Below are positions 24,819-32,654 of a DNA stretch of 32,654 nt, piece by piece. The stretch's first letter is position 1. Each line of letters begins with the position of its first letter. The stretch is taken from positions 1 to 32,654 of the forward strand of contig CAJOMY010000003.1 of the NCBI GenBank assembly GCA_905235775.1, read 5' to 3'. The position numbers and the translations under genes are program-made. The notes beneath the pieces were generated by a model. That model searched no databases, was not told where the DNA came from, and was given only the letters and a program-made list of their open reading frames with translations. This stretch comes from an uncultured Bacteroidales bacterium (GTDB lineage: Bacteria; Bacteroidota; Bacteroidia; Bacteroidales; UBA932).

Positions 24819-26843
24819 ATGCGGAAATCATTTATTCTGACTCTCCTGGCAGGCGCGGTGCTAATGTCGGCCTGCAGCCGTCCCGTGCCCGTCGCGCAGG
24901 ACGGCACGGATCTCTGGCTGGCCGCCGGCCGGCCGTATGCCGAGGTGCTCGCTTCCGTCGAGGCGGCCATCGACCCCGCCCTTCCGGCGGAGGCGTATCA
25001 CATTTACGACCAGGACGGACGGCGTCACATCGCCGCCGGCTCCGAAGCCGGCCTGCGCTATGGCGTCTATGCCCTGCAGCGGGCGGAGGTGCTTGGCAAT
25101 GCCGGCCCGGGCATGGACGTGCAGGAACAGCCGGCCTATGACCTGCGCCTGCTCAACCACTGGGACAACCTGGATGACACCGTGGAGCGCGGCTATGCCG
25201 GCGAGTCGATGTGGGAGTGGACCTCCCCGGCCATCCCCGAGGCGCGCATCCGCCGCTACGGCGAGCTCTGCGCCTCCGTGGGCATCAACGGCTCGGTGCT
25301 GAACAATGTCAATTCGAATCCGCTCATCCTGGACGCCGAGCACATCGCCCGCGTGGCGAAGATTGCGGATATCCTCCGCGAATACGGCATCAGGACCTAT
25401 CTTTCCATCAAGTGGACCAGCCCCATCTCCCTGAGCGGGCTGAAGAGCGGAGACCCGCTGGATCCGAAGGTCCGCCGGTGGTGGAAGGACAAGGCGGCCG
25501 AGATCTATGCGGCCATTCCCGACTTCGGCGGCTTCCTGGTGAAGGCCAATTCCGAGGGCCAGGCCGGCCCGCAGGACTATGGCCGCACGCACGCGGACGG
25601 CGCCAACATGCTGGGCGAGGCCCTCGCCCCGTACGGCGGCATCGTGATGTGGCGTGCTTTCGTTTACAGTCCCACGAGTCCCGACCGCGCCAACCAGGCC
25701 GTCGAGGAGTTCCTGCCGCTGGACGGCAAGTTCGCGGACAACGTGATCGTACAGATCAAGAACGGTCCCGTGGACTTCCAGCCGCGCGAGCCCTTCAGCC
25801 CCCTCTTCGGCCGGCTCAAGGACACGAAGATGATGATGGAATTCCAGGTCACGCAGGAGTATCTCGGCTTCTCCAACCACCTTGCCTACCTGGGCACGAT
25901 GTGGGAGGAGTGCCTGAAGTCCGACACCTACCGCGACGGCCCCGGCACGCCCGTGTCCAGCACCATCACCGCCATCGCCGGCGTGGCCAATACCGGACAG
26001 GACCCGAACTTCTGCGGCTACGTCTTCGCCCAGGCCAACTGGTACGCTTTCGGCCGTCTGGCCTGGGACCCGGAACTGGGCGCTGAGCAGATTGCCGACG
26101 AGTGGATACGCCAGACCTTCCTCAAGCCCGACGGCGTGTCCGACAAGGCCTTTGCCGCGAAGTTCATCGCACCGGTGCGCGGCATCCTGATGGCCTCCCG
26201 CGAAGCCGTCGTGAACTACGAGATGCCGCTCGGCTTCCACCACCTCTTCGGGGGCACCCACTACGGCCCCGCACCATGGGACCGCGTCGGCCGTCCCGAC
26301 TGGACGCCGGCCTACTATCACCAGGCGGACGTGCAGGGCGTCGGCTTCGACCGGACCCGTGGCGGCTCCGGCAACGTGGACCAGTACAACGAGCCCCTCG
26401 CTTCGACTTTCAACGATCTCGCGAGCTGCCCGGAGAACCTGCTCCTGTGGTTCCATCACCTGCCGTGGGATTACGAGCTGCGTTCCGGCCGTACCCTCTG
26501 GGACGAGATATGCCTGCACTACGACGCCGGCATCCGCCAGGTGGAGGAGTTCCGCCGGACCTGGGCGGAGCTGAAACCTTACGTGGCCCCGGCCCTCTGG
26601 GCGGAAGCCGCCGCCAAGCTGGAGATCCAGCAGCACGACGGCGAATGGTGGCGTGACGCCATCGTGGGCTATTTCCATCAGATCAACGGCCTGCAGCTGC
26701 CCGCCGACGTCCGTCCGCTCGGTGCGCCCATCGATTCGCTGATCTTCCGGCACATCCAGTCCGACCGGCTCGGCATGCCGGTCCATGATGACCAGCGCCG
26801 TCCCGTCCTGCCCGTCCCGCGCATGCCGCGCCGCCCGCAATAA
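24819..26843 (+). CDS. Glycoside hydrolase family 67 alpha-glucuronidase (lipoprotein)
   Basis: 674 residues from the ATG at 24819, which begins a lipoprotein signal ending MSAC (C19). An N-terminal alpha/beta domain precedes the GH67 barrel with its hallmark LRLLNHWDNLDDTVERGYAG. Catalytic residues by motif and spacing are general acid E246 (KANSEGQ) and bases D319 (GPVDF) and E347 (TQEYLG). The spacings of 73 and 28 equal those of the Cellvibrio japonicus enzyme. A helical C-terminal domain follows. GH67 cleaves 4-O-methylglucuronic acid from the non-reducing terminal xylose of short aldouronic acids. Many GH67 enzymes are cytoplasmic, so lipidation here is notable. No acidic export signal follows the cysteine, suggesting a periplasm-facing lipoprotein. 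An upstream in-frame ATG at 24702 would add an implausible leader. Confidence 0.95.
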   Translation: MRKSFILTLLAGAVLMSACSRPVPVAQDGTDLWLAAGRPYAEVLASVEAAIDPALPAEAYHIYDQDGRRHIAAGSEAGLRYGVYALQRAEVLGNAGPGMDVQEQPAYDLRLLNHWDNLDDTVERGYAGESMWEWTSPAIPEARIRRYGELCASVGINGSVLNNVNSNPLILDAEHIARVAKIADILREYGIRTYLSIKWTSPISLSGLKSGDPLDPKVRRWWKDKAAEIYAAIPDFGGFLVKANSEGQAGPQDYGRTHADGANMLGEALAPYGGIVMWRAFVYSPTSPDRANQAVEEFLPLDGKFADNVIVQIKNGPVDFQPREPFSPLFGRLKDTKMMMEFQVTQEYLGFSNHLAYLGTMWEECLKSDTYRDGPGTPVSSTITAIAGVANTGQDPNFCGYVFAQANWYAFGRLAWDPELGAEQIADEWIRQTFLKPDGVSDKAFAAKFIAPVRGILMASREAVVNYEMPLGFHHLFGGTHYGPAPWDRVGRPDWTPAYYHQADVQGVGFDRTRGGSGNVDQYNEPLASTFNDLASCPENLLLWFHHLPWDYELRSGRTLWDEICLHYDAGIRQVEEFRRTWAELKPYVAPALWAEAAAKLEIQQHDGEWWRDAIVGYFHQINGLQLPADVRPLGAPIDSLIFRHIQSDRLGMPVHDDQRRPVLPVPRMPRRPQ

Positions 26844-26850
26844 CCCATTC

Positions 26851-26868
26851 TGCCCGGTCCGCCGGGCA
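26851..26868. other. Small hairpin between GH67 and the esterase gene
   Basis: TGCCCGG (26851-26857) and CCGGGCA (26862-26868) pair around a 4-nt loop in the 36-nt gap. There is no U-tract. It may modulate expression between the two genes or stabilise the upstream message. Confidence 0.4.
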
Positions 26869-26879
26869 TCCCTTCCGAT

Positions 26880-28082
26880 ATGAAAAAGATTGTTCTATTC
26901 GCCATTTCGCTGGCCGCTGCGTTTTGTCTCAGCGGCTGCGCCCAAAGCCCGGACTGGGTCACCACCTGGGCCACGGCCCTGCAGATTGCCGAGCCGCACA
27001 ACAATCCGCCCGAGCCCGGCCTGGAGGGCAATTCCTTCCGCCAGATCGTCCAGGTGTCGATCGGCGGCAAGACCCTCCGCCTGCACCTGTCGAACCTCTT
27101 CAACGAGGACGAGACCGAGATCCTCGGCGTGGAAATCGCCCGTGCCGCGACGATGGGCGACAGCCCCGAGATCGTGGAAGGCTCCACCGTGGAGCTGACT
27201 TTCGGCGGACAGCGCGCCTTCACGATGGCCCCCGGCGACGAGCTTGTCTCCGACCCGGCCGACTTCGCGCTCGCCGAACGCGAGAACCTCGCCGTCACCA
27301 TCCATTACGGCAAGATCTCCGCCACGCGCCTGACCAGTCACCCCGGTTCCCGCACGACCTCCTACATCGCCGCGGGCAACACCACGGACTTCTCGGAGCC
27401 GGTGGCCAGGACCGACCACTGGTACACCATCAGCGCCATCGACGTGATCCCGCTGCGCCCGAGCGCCGCGATTGCCGTGCTCGGCGACTCCATCACCGAC
27501 GGCCGCGGCACGACCACCAACGGTCAGGATCGCTGGACCGACCAGTTGTCCCGTTCCCTGCTCTCCGATCCCCGGACCCGCGACCTCGCCGTGCTGAACT
27601 TCGGCCTGGGCGGCAACTGCATCCTGCGGGGCGGCAACGGCCCCACGGCGCAGAGCCGCTACCAGCGTGATCTCTTCGGCCCGTGCGGCGTCAAGTATGT
27701 CATCCTTTTCGAGGGTACGAACGACCTCGGCGGCAGCCGGGACGGTGAGAAGACGGCCGAAGAGATCAAGGCCGTCTACCGGGACATCATCCGGGAGGCG
27801 CACAGCCGCGGCATCCAGGTATTCGGCGCCACCGTGACTTCCGCCGTGGGCAGCTTCTATCAGCGCGCCGGCGAGCACGAAAAGGGCCGTCAGGCACTGA
27901 ACGCCTGGATTCGCGAAAGCGGGGAATTCGACGCCGTGATCGATTTCGACGCGATCACCGCCGGTCCGGACGATCCGACCCGCATCAACCCGGCCTTCCT
28001 TTTCGAGAACGACTGGCTGCACCTCAACGCCGACGGCTACCGCCTGATGGGGACGAGCATCGACAGGAAGCTGTTCTATTGA
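26880..28082 (+). CDS. SGNH/GDSL hydrolase lipoprotein, probable xylan-side-chain esterase
   Basis: 400 residues with lipobox LSGC (C20). An N-terminal beta-sandwich (~25-185; DWVTTWATALQ, then SFRQIVQVSIGGKTLRLHLSN) precedes the SGNH core. In the core, block I is GDSITDG with nucleophile S204, block II is GLGGN (oxyanion G245/N246), block III is GTND (279-282), and block V is DWLH with D378 and H381. This set is complete, so the enzyme should be active. Family members of this build deacylate secreted carbohydrates. Next to GH67 (36-nt gap) the likely job is removal of acetyl groups from glucuronoxylan fragments; another ester substrate is possible. Confidence 0.88.
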   Translation: MKKIVLFAISLAAAFCLSGCAQSPDWVTTWATALQIAEPHNNPPEPGLEGNSFRQIVQVSIGGKTLRLHLSNLFNEDETEILGVEIARAATMGDSPEIVEGSTVELTFGGQRAFTMAPGDELVSDPADFALAERENLAVTIHYGKISATRLTSHPGSRTTSYIAAGNTTDFSEPVARTDHWYTISAIDVIPLRPSAAIAVLGDSITDGRGTTTNGQDRWTDQLSRSLLSDPRTRDLAVLNFGLGGNCILRGGNGPTAQSRYQRDLFGPCGVKYVILFEGTNDLGGSRDGEKTAEEIKAVYRDIIREAHSRGIQVFGATVTSAVGSFYQRAGEHEKGRQALNAWIRESGEFDAVIDFDAITAGPDDPTRINPAFLFENDWLHLNADGYRLMGTSIDRKLFY

Positions 28083-28088
28083 CCTCCC

Positions 28089-28113
28089 GTCATTCCCGGC
28101 TTGAAGGGGAATC
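28089..28113. repeat. Degenerate copy of the GTCATTCC palindromic repeat
   Basis: GTCATTCCCGGCTTGA is followed by GGGGAATC. ATTCCC (28092-28097) pairs with GGGAAT (28107-28112) around 9 nt. It shares its first half with the repeat at 3171-3196 and lies in the 58-bp gap before the peptidase-barrel gene. Confidence 0.45.
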
Positions 28114-28126
28114 TGTAAATATTTTG

Positions 28127-28135
28127 TATTTTTGC
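28127..28135 (+). promoter_or_regulatory. -7 element directly upstream of the peptidase-barrel gene
   Basis: TATTTTTGC matches TAnnTTTGC and ends 5 nt before the ATG at 28141. Transcription would start at or next to the start codon, so the mRNA may be leaderless or nearly so. Confidence 0.55.
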
Positions 28136-28140
28136 AGACG

Positions 28141-31062
28141 ATGAAACGTCTGCGGACTATATGCTGCGGCGGGCTGCTCCTTCTGGGAACGGCCCTGCCG
28201 CTTTCCGCCCAGTTCTATACCCAGGGTGCAGATCCCGGCGCCCTGCGCTGGAACAGCATCGACACGCCGACCTGGCGGGTGATCTATCCCCGCGGACTGG
28301 ACTCGCTGGCGCGCGCCTATGCCGCGACGCTGGAACGCGTGTCCGGCCCGGTGGCGGGCACGATGGGCGTCCGCCCGAACGCCGCCTACGGCAACAGGAT
28401 GCCCGTCGTGCTGCACGCGCAGACGGCCTACGCCAACGGACTCGTGAGCTGGACGCCCCGGCGCATGGAGCTGCTGACCACGCCGGACGCCTTTCCCGAC
28501 AACTCGACCCCGTGGATGAGGCAGCTGTCCGTCCATGAGTCGCGCCATGTCGCGCAGATGCAGGCCGGCGCCATGAAACCCTACCGCTGGCTGAACGTCC
28601 TCGCGGGACAGCTGATTCCCGGGGGTATCGCCGCGATCTACGGCGGCCCGGCCTTCTTCGAAGGCGACGCCGTGGCTGCGGAGACGGCGCTGACGGCCTC
28701 CGGACGCGGGCGCACGGCCGATTTCCTCGAATACTACCGCGTGAGTTTCGCCGCCGGCGACTACCGCGACTATTGGCGCTGGCGCTATGGTTCGCAGCGC
28801 TGGTACACACCGGATTATTATCGCGCCGGCTACCTGGCCGTCGCCGGCATCCGGACGACCTTCGACGTGCCCGACCTGAGCGCACGTTTCTATCGCCGCA
28901 TCGCCGACCACGGCGGCGTCGCCTTCCTGAACTGGGACAAGACCGTCCGCGAAGCTACCGGGCTGCGTTTCAAGGACGCTTTCGCCACGGTGTGCGACAG
29001 CCTGCAGCGCTTCTGGGCGGCGGATGAGGCGGCCCGCGGGCCGTTCATGCCCGCGCAGACCGTCACCGCCGTGCCGCGTCGTTTCACCTCATACACCGGC
29101 TTGGAAAGCGTCGGGGACGACCTGTACGCCATCCAGTCCGGGCTCACGCAGCCCGACCGCCTGGTGCGCATCGGCCCGGACGGTCAGGTGCATCCGCTCA
29201 GGCTGCTGGGCGGCCAGATTTCCGAGCTCAAGTACAGTGCGGTCGTGGGCGGATTGTATTGGAGCGAGGTGGTGCGCGACGCGCGCTGGCCGCTTCGCTC
29301 CTGGTCGGTCATCCGCAAGTACGACGGATCGTCCGTGAGGACGTTGACACGCAAGACGCGCTACTACAACCCCGTTCCGGCACCGGACCGGCCGGTGCTG
29401 TCCGCGACCGGATATTCCGTCGAAGGCATCAGCCGCGTGGTCCTGCTGGACGCCGGGACCGGCGAGCCCCTTCGCGAGTGGGCCGCGCCCGCAGGCCTGC
29501 AGGTCGTCGAAACCGTCTGGCTGGGCGACGAGATCTTCGCCAGCGCCATCTCGGATGAGGGTTTCGGGCTCTACCGGGTCGCAGATTTCTCTCCGGTGCT
29601 TGCGCCCCGTCCGGTCCAGATTCATTCCCTGAGGGAGCAAGACGGCCGGCTGCTCTTCTCCAGCGACCTGACGGGCGTGAAGGAACTCTATGCCCTGGAT
29701 CCCTCCGACGGGCGGACGGAACGCCTGAGCTCGACGCGTTTCGGCGGCGACGATTTCCTGATCGTGCGGGACACCCTGTTTTACAATACCCTGCAGCCGG
29801 AAGGACGCCTCGTCCGCAAGACCGCCCTGCGCGACCTGGAGCCGCAGGAGGCCGATTTCTCGCAGCTGCCGCGTTACCCCTTCGCGGAGGAGCTCAGCGC
29901 CGGCGAGCCGGATCCGGTCGACTGGGACGCTCCCGTGGAGGTCGGCGACCCGCAGCCGTACAGCAAGCTGGCGCACCTGTTCCGCTTCCACTCGTGGCTG
30001 CCGTTCTACCTGGACTTCGACGGCGTCGAGTCCCTGTCGCTGGACGTCCTGACCCGGGATGCCGGCCTGGGCGCGACTGCCTTCTGGCAGAACGACCTGG
30101 GGTCCGGCTACGGCTTCGCCGGCTACCATGCCGCCCCCGTCGACGGCGTCTGGCGGCACTCCCTGCATGCCGATTTCACTTACACGGGCCTGTATCCCGT
30201 GATCGAAGCCCGCGTGGACTTCGGCGACCGGAACGCGTTGGACTATTACCTCGAGCGCAATGAGGAGCAGAAGACCCTTGCCCTGAAGAGCAACCCGCGC
30301 GGGACGCCTTCCGTGTCCGGAACCCTGCGCAGCTATATCCCCTGGGTGTTTTCTTCCGGGGGGTGGCAGCGCGGCGTCGTGCCCACGGTCGCGCTCTATT
30401 GGAACAACGACCGCTTCTCGGACGGCAGTCCCATGCACCGCACGACCGCGAGCCTGCGCGCTTACACCATCCAGCATACGCCGCCGTCGCGGGTCTATCC
30501 GCGTTTCGGACTCGGTGCCGAGCTGGGCTACAGTTTCCGCTGGACCTCCTCGCTCATCGCCCCGTCGGCGTACGCCTACCTGTACGGCTACCTGCCCGGC
30601 CTGCACGAGACGCACGGCCTGCGCTGGAGCGCGCTGCTGTCCCACCGCTTCGACGGTTTGTTCAGCGAGACCTACGCCAACGTGGCACCGCGCGGCTTCC
30701 CGTTCGCGGTCGCGTCCCGCCTCGCATCCTACCCGAACCAGTTCAAAGCGGCGGCGGACTACAAACTCCCCTTGATTCCCGTGGACCGTGCCGTGCTGGG
30801 CCCCGTGGCCTACCTGCGCAATTTCGAGCTTACGCTGCACGGCGACTGGACCGCTTTCTCCTCGCAGCAGCGGAAGGGTTCCCTGTTCAGCGTCGGGGCC
30901 GATCTGGCCGCGGTGCTGGGCAATCTCCTCTGGGTGCCGTACCCGACGCGCATCGGCGTGTCGTACAACTACAACGGCGGCCCTTCCTACACAGACCTCG
31001 CCGCGCAGGAACTGCCGGTGCAGCGGCACGTTTTCTCGCTGATCTTTTCCGTGGAAATGTGA
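28141..31062 (+). CDS. Outer-membrane protein with gluzincin-like peptidase region, propeller-like middle and C-terminal barrel
   Basis: 973 residues. The signal peptide ends PLSAQ near residue 24. Residues ~25-260 resemble a gluzincin metallopeptidase: H132-E133-S-R-H136 is an HExxH zinc motif, and 38 residues later comes FFEGDAVAAE with E174 (third ligand) and E181. Residues ~300-590 contain repeated short beta units (LVRIGPDGQVHPL, GLYRVADF, ELYALDPSDGRTERL) as in TolB-like propellers. From ~600 to the end, alternating aromatic strands and a terminal FSLIFSVEM indicate an outer-membrane beta-barrel. The zinc domain and propeller should face the periplasm, or the surface if translocated. 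It has its own -7 element. I know similar unnamed Bacteroidetes proteins, but no function. A TTG codon at 28132 is inside the promoter and was rejected. Confidence 0.75.
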   Translation: MKRLRTICCGGLLLLGTALPLSAQFYTQGADPGALRWNSIDTPTWRVIYPRGLDSLARAYAATLERVSGPVAGTMGVRPNAAYGNRMPVVLHAQTAYANGLVSWTPRRMELLTTPDAFPDNSTPWMRQLSVHESRHVAQMQAGAMKPYRWLNVLAGQLIPGGIAAIYGGPAFFEGDAVAAETALTASGRGRTADFLEYYRVSFAAGDYRDYWRWRYGSQRWYTPDYYRAGYLAVAGIRTTFDVPDLSARFYRRIADHGGVAFLNWDKTVREATGLRFKDAFATVCDSLQRFWAADEAARGPFMPAQTVTAVPRRFTSYTGLESVGDDLYAIQSGLTQPDRLVRIGPDGQVHPLRLLGGQISELKYSAVVGGLYWSEVVRDARWPLRSWSVIRKYDGSSVRTLTRKTRYYNPVPAPDRPVLSATGYSVEGISRVVLLDAGTGEPLREWAAPAGLQVVETVWLGDEIFASAISDEGFGLYRVADFSPVLAPRPVQIHSLREQDGRLLFSSDLTGVKELYALDPSDGRTERLSSTRFGGDDFLIVRDTLFYNTLQPEGRLVRKTALRDLEPQEADFSQLPRYPFAEELSAGEPDPVDWDAPVEVGDPQPYSKLAHLFRFHSWLPFYLDFDGVESLSLDVLTRDAGLGATAFWQNDLGSGYGFAGYHAAPVDGVWRHSLHADFTYTGLYPVIEARVDFGDRNALDYYLERNEEQKTLALKSNPRGTPSVSGTLRSYIPWVFSSGGWQRGVVPTVALYWNNDRFSDGSPMHRTTASLRAYTIQHTPPSRVYPRFGLGAELGYSFRWTSSLIAPSAYAYLYGYLPGLHETHGLRWSALLSHRFDGLFSETYANVAPRGFPFAVASRLASYPNQFKAAADYKLPLIPVDRAVLGPVAYLRNFELTLHGDWTAFSSQQRKGSLFSVGADLAAVLGNLLWVPYPTRIGVSYNYNGGPSYTDLAAQELPVQRHVFSLIFSVEM

Positions 31063-31080
31063 ATCGTGGCGAATTTTCGC

Positions 31081-31088
31081 TAACTTTA
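31081..31088 (+). promoter_or_regulatory. Possible -7 element upstream of the thioredoxin-like lipoprotein gene
   Basis: TAACTTTA differs from TAnnTTTG only at the last base and lies 9 nt before the ATG at 31098. Weak alone. Confidence 0.3.
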
Positions 31089-31097
31089 TGCCCCGGT

Positions 31098-32060
31098 ATG
31101 AAACGCTCGACCCTCATATTGCTCTTGCTGCCGCTCTTGCTGGCGGGCTGCCGGGCACGCGGTCCGCAGACCCCTGCGGCGTCGCAGCTGCGCGACTTTC
31201 CGGTGCCCGAAATCCCGACGGTCTATGTCGATCCGGACGAGCGGCGGGAGTGGCTCCTGGACCACTACTGGGACGCCTTTCTCGCCGGAGACGGCCGTTG
31301 CGACAGCGGAGCCGTGCTGGGGGTGCGACGCGCCGACGTGGAAGGGCAGGTGGCCGCATACGCCCAGGTGCTCGAAATGATTCCGCTCCCGGAGGCGCAG
31401 CGGAAGATGCGGCAGTTCTTCTCGAAAGTGGAGGCGCGCCAGGCCGCCGACACGGTCTCGCACGTCTTCCTGCTGATGGAGGAGATCGTCTCCAAATATC
31501 TCTACGACCCCAATTCCCCGGTGCGTGACGAAGATCTCTATCTTCCTTATGTCGAAGGACTTGCGAATTCTCCCTACACCCGGGAGGCAGCGCGTCCCGG
31601 CTATGCCTACGAAGCCCGCATGTGCGCCCTCGCGCCGGTCGGCTCCGTGGCCCCGGACTTCCGCTTCACGGATGCGCGCGGCCGTACCCGCAGCCTGCAC
31701 GGCGTGAAGGCCGGCAGCACCCTGCTCTTCTTCAGCAACCCCGGCTGCCATGCCTGTCTGGACATCATCAACACCCTGCTCTCCGTGCCCGGGCTGGACA
31801 GCCGCATCGCCCGCGGCGATTTCGCGGTGGTCAACGTTTACATCGACGAGGACCTCGACGCCTGGCGCGCCTATGAGCCCAACTACCCGCGCAACTGGCT
31901 GTGCGGCTACGATCCCGACGGTCTCGTGCGCTCCGACCGGATCTACAACGTCCGGGCGATTCCGTCCTTGTACCTGCTGGATGCGGAGAAGCGCATCCTC
32001 ATGAAAGACGCCCCCGTGGAGCGGGTCGTCTCCTGGCTGCAAAACCAACAAAATCAATAA
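31098..32060 (+). CDS. DUF5106/thioredoxin-like lipoprotein
   Basis: 320 residues. The lipobox LLAGC (C18) marks a lipoprotein. A helical DUF5106-type domain covers about 40-175 (REWLLDHYWDAF, then SKVEARQAADTVSHVF and DPNSPVRDEDLYLPYVEGL). A thioredoxin-fold domain from ~178 (PVGSVAPDFRFTDARGR) carries the redox pair C217-H-A-C220 after FFSNPG and the cis-Pro P289 in AIPSLYLLD. It probably handles disulfides in the periplasm, though the partner is unknown. It begins 35 nt after the peptidase-barrel gene and ends 4 nt before galM. The link to galM is probably only shared transcription. Confidence 0.85.
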   Translation: MKRSTLILLLLPLLLAGCRARGPQTPAASQLRDFPVPEIPTVYVDPDERREWLLDHYWDAFLAGDGRCDSGAVLGVRRADVEGQVAAYAQVLEMIPLPEAQRKMRQFFSKVEARQAADTVSHVFLLMEEIVSKYLYDPNSPVRDEDLYLPYVEGLANSPYTREAARPGYAYEARMCALAPVGSVAPDFRFTDARGRTRSLHGVKAGSTLLFFSNPGCHACLDIINTLLSVPGLDSRIARGDFAVVNVYIDEDLDAWRAYEPNYPRNWLCGYDPDGLVRSDRIYNVRAIPSLYLLDAEKRILMKDAPVERVVSWLQNQQNQ

Positions 32061-32064
32061 CATC

Positions 32065-32654
32065 ATGGCTATCAACAGAAAACTCTGGGGCAGGACCCCC
32101 GACGGCAAGCCCATCTACAAGTACACCCTGACCAACGCCAGCGGCGCCTCCGTGGTGCTCGGCAGCGTGGGCGCCGCGATCGTGAGCGTCAATGTGCCTG
32201 ACAAGAACGGCAAACTGGGCGACGTCGCCCTCGGATACGGCAAGGCCGGGCAGTATTTCCACGACGGCCCGTACCTGGGCAAATGCCCGGGCCGCTTCGC
32301 CAACCGCATCGCGAAGGGCCGCTTCACCCTCGACGGCAAGACCTACACGCTCCCGGTCAACAACGGTCCCAACCACCTGCACGGTGGTCCGGAGGGCTTC
32401 TCGGAGCAGGTCTGGGACTCCCGCAAGCGCAAGGGCGGCGTGGAGTTCAAGTACGTCTCCGCGGACGGCGAGATGGGCTATCCCGGCCAGGTCGTCGTCG
32501 TGGCGCGCTATGAGTGGAGCGAGGAGAACGAGCTCCGCCTCACCTTCAGCGCCAGGACGGACAAGCGCACGGTGATCAACCTGACGAACCACGCCTACTT
32601 CAACCTCAACGGCGGCGGTTCCATCCTGCGCCAGTTCCTGAAGCTGAACTGCTC
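32065..32654 (+). CDS. galM: Aldose 1-epimerase (galactose mutarotase), truncated by the window edge
   Basis: The first 196 residues of a protein normally about 350-380 long; the reading frame is open at the right edge. It starts MAINRKLWGRTPDGKPIYKYTLTN. Family motifs are GRFANRI (R81), GPNHLHGG (H106, matching His96 of the Lactococcus enzyme) and NLTNHAYFNL (H176, matching the catalytic His170). It interconverts alpha and beta anomers of galactose and other aldoses. No signal peptide is seen, so it is cytoplasmic. The start is 4 nt after the preceding stop, so it is co-transcribed. In Bacteroides galM is usually followed by a sugar transporter and galK; what follows here is outside the window. 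Confidence 0.92.
   Translation, partial: MAINRKLWGRTPDGKPIYKYTLTNASGASVVLGSVGAAIVSVNVPDKNGKLGDVALGYGKAGQYFHDGPYLGKCPGRFANRIAKGRFTLDGKTYTLPVNNGPNHLHGGPEGFSEQVWDSRKRKGGVEFKYVSADGEMGYPGQVVVVARYEWSEENELRLTFSARTDKRTVINLTNHAYFNLNGGGSILRQFLKLNC

Overview
The window is dominated (about 1.28-32.65 kb) by DNA of a high-GC Bacteroidales bacterium. The evidence is a SusC/SusD pair, a hybrid two-component regulator, lipoboxes, and promoters with the Bacteroidetes -7 consensus TAnnTTTG and no Shine-Dalgarno sequence. The first 1.28 kb looks different. It holds the end of a repetitive secreted protein of the kind common in Kiritimatiellota/Verrucomicrobiota, then a TTGACT-18-TATAAT promoter, a GGAGG ribosome binding site and the first 34 codons of a V-type ATPase subunit E-like protein. 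That ORF runs in frame into what looks like the last residues of a Bacteroidales galactokinase. The simplest reading is a chimeric assembly join near 1.25-1.28 kb.

Layout of the Bacteroidales part: ychF GTPase (1.4-2.5 kb); a CpXC zinc-domain protein; on the minus strand a YeiH-type membrane protein with a small two-helix membrane partner; divergent from it, uxuA-uxuB for glucuronate catabolism (4.9-6.9 kb); a three-gene set of exported proteins, two periplasmic or membrane and one lipoprotein with BACON-like and lipocalin-like parts (7.1-10.2 kb); then a xylan side-chain locus (10.3-28.1 kb).

On the minus strand the locus has GH43, a GPH-type sugar symporter, GH115 alpha-glucuronidase and a hybrid two-component regulator. 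Divergently on the plus strand it has SusC, SusD, a GH67 alpha-glucuronidase lipoprotein and an SGNH esterase lipoprotein. Together with uxuAB this makes a coherent pathway for (4-O-methyl)glucuronoxylan fragments: binding and import (SusCD), deacylation (SGNH), removal of glucuronic acid from internal (GH115) and terminal (GH67) positions, transport of neutral xylo-oligosaccharides (GPH symporter), cytoplasmic hydrolysis (GH43), and dehydration/reduction of the uronate branch (UxuA/UxuB). No endo-xylanase is present in the window.

The last part (28.1-32.65 kb) has a large outer-membrane protein combining a gluzincin-like HExxH peptidase region, a propeller-like middle and a beta-barrel; a DUF5106/thioredoxin-like lipoprotein; and a truncated aldose 1-epimerase.

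Non-coding signals stand out. Two genes (ychF, uxuB) end in long perfect hairpins that span their stop codons, with 16-18 bp arms and 8-nt loops, followed by short G/C-rich hairpins. One of these is part of an 88-bp imperfect duplication. A dispersed palindromic repeat supplies the C-terminal codons of a membrane protein. The regulator/SusC intergenic region has a 10-bp direct repeat that could be the regulator's operator. I found no rRNA, tRNA, CRISPR, transposase or phage genes. No gene-free stretch exceeds 300 bases; the longest is 6891-7127.
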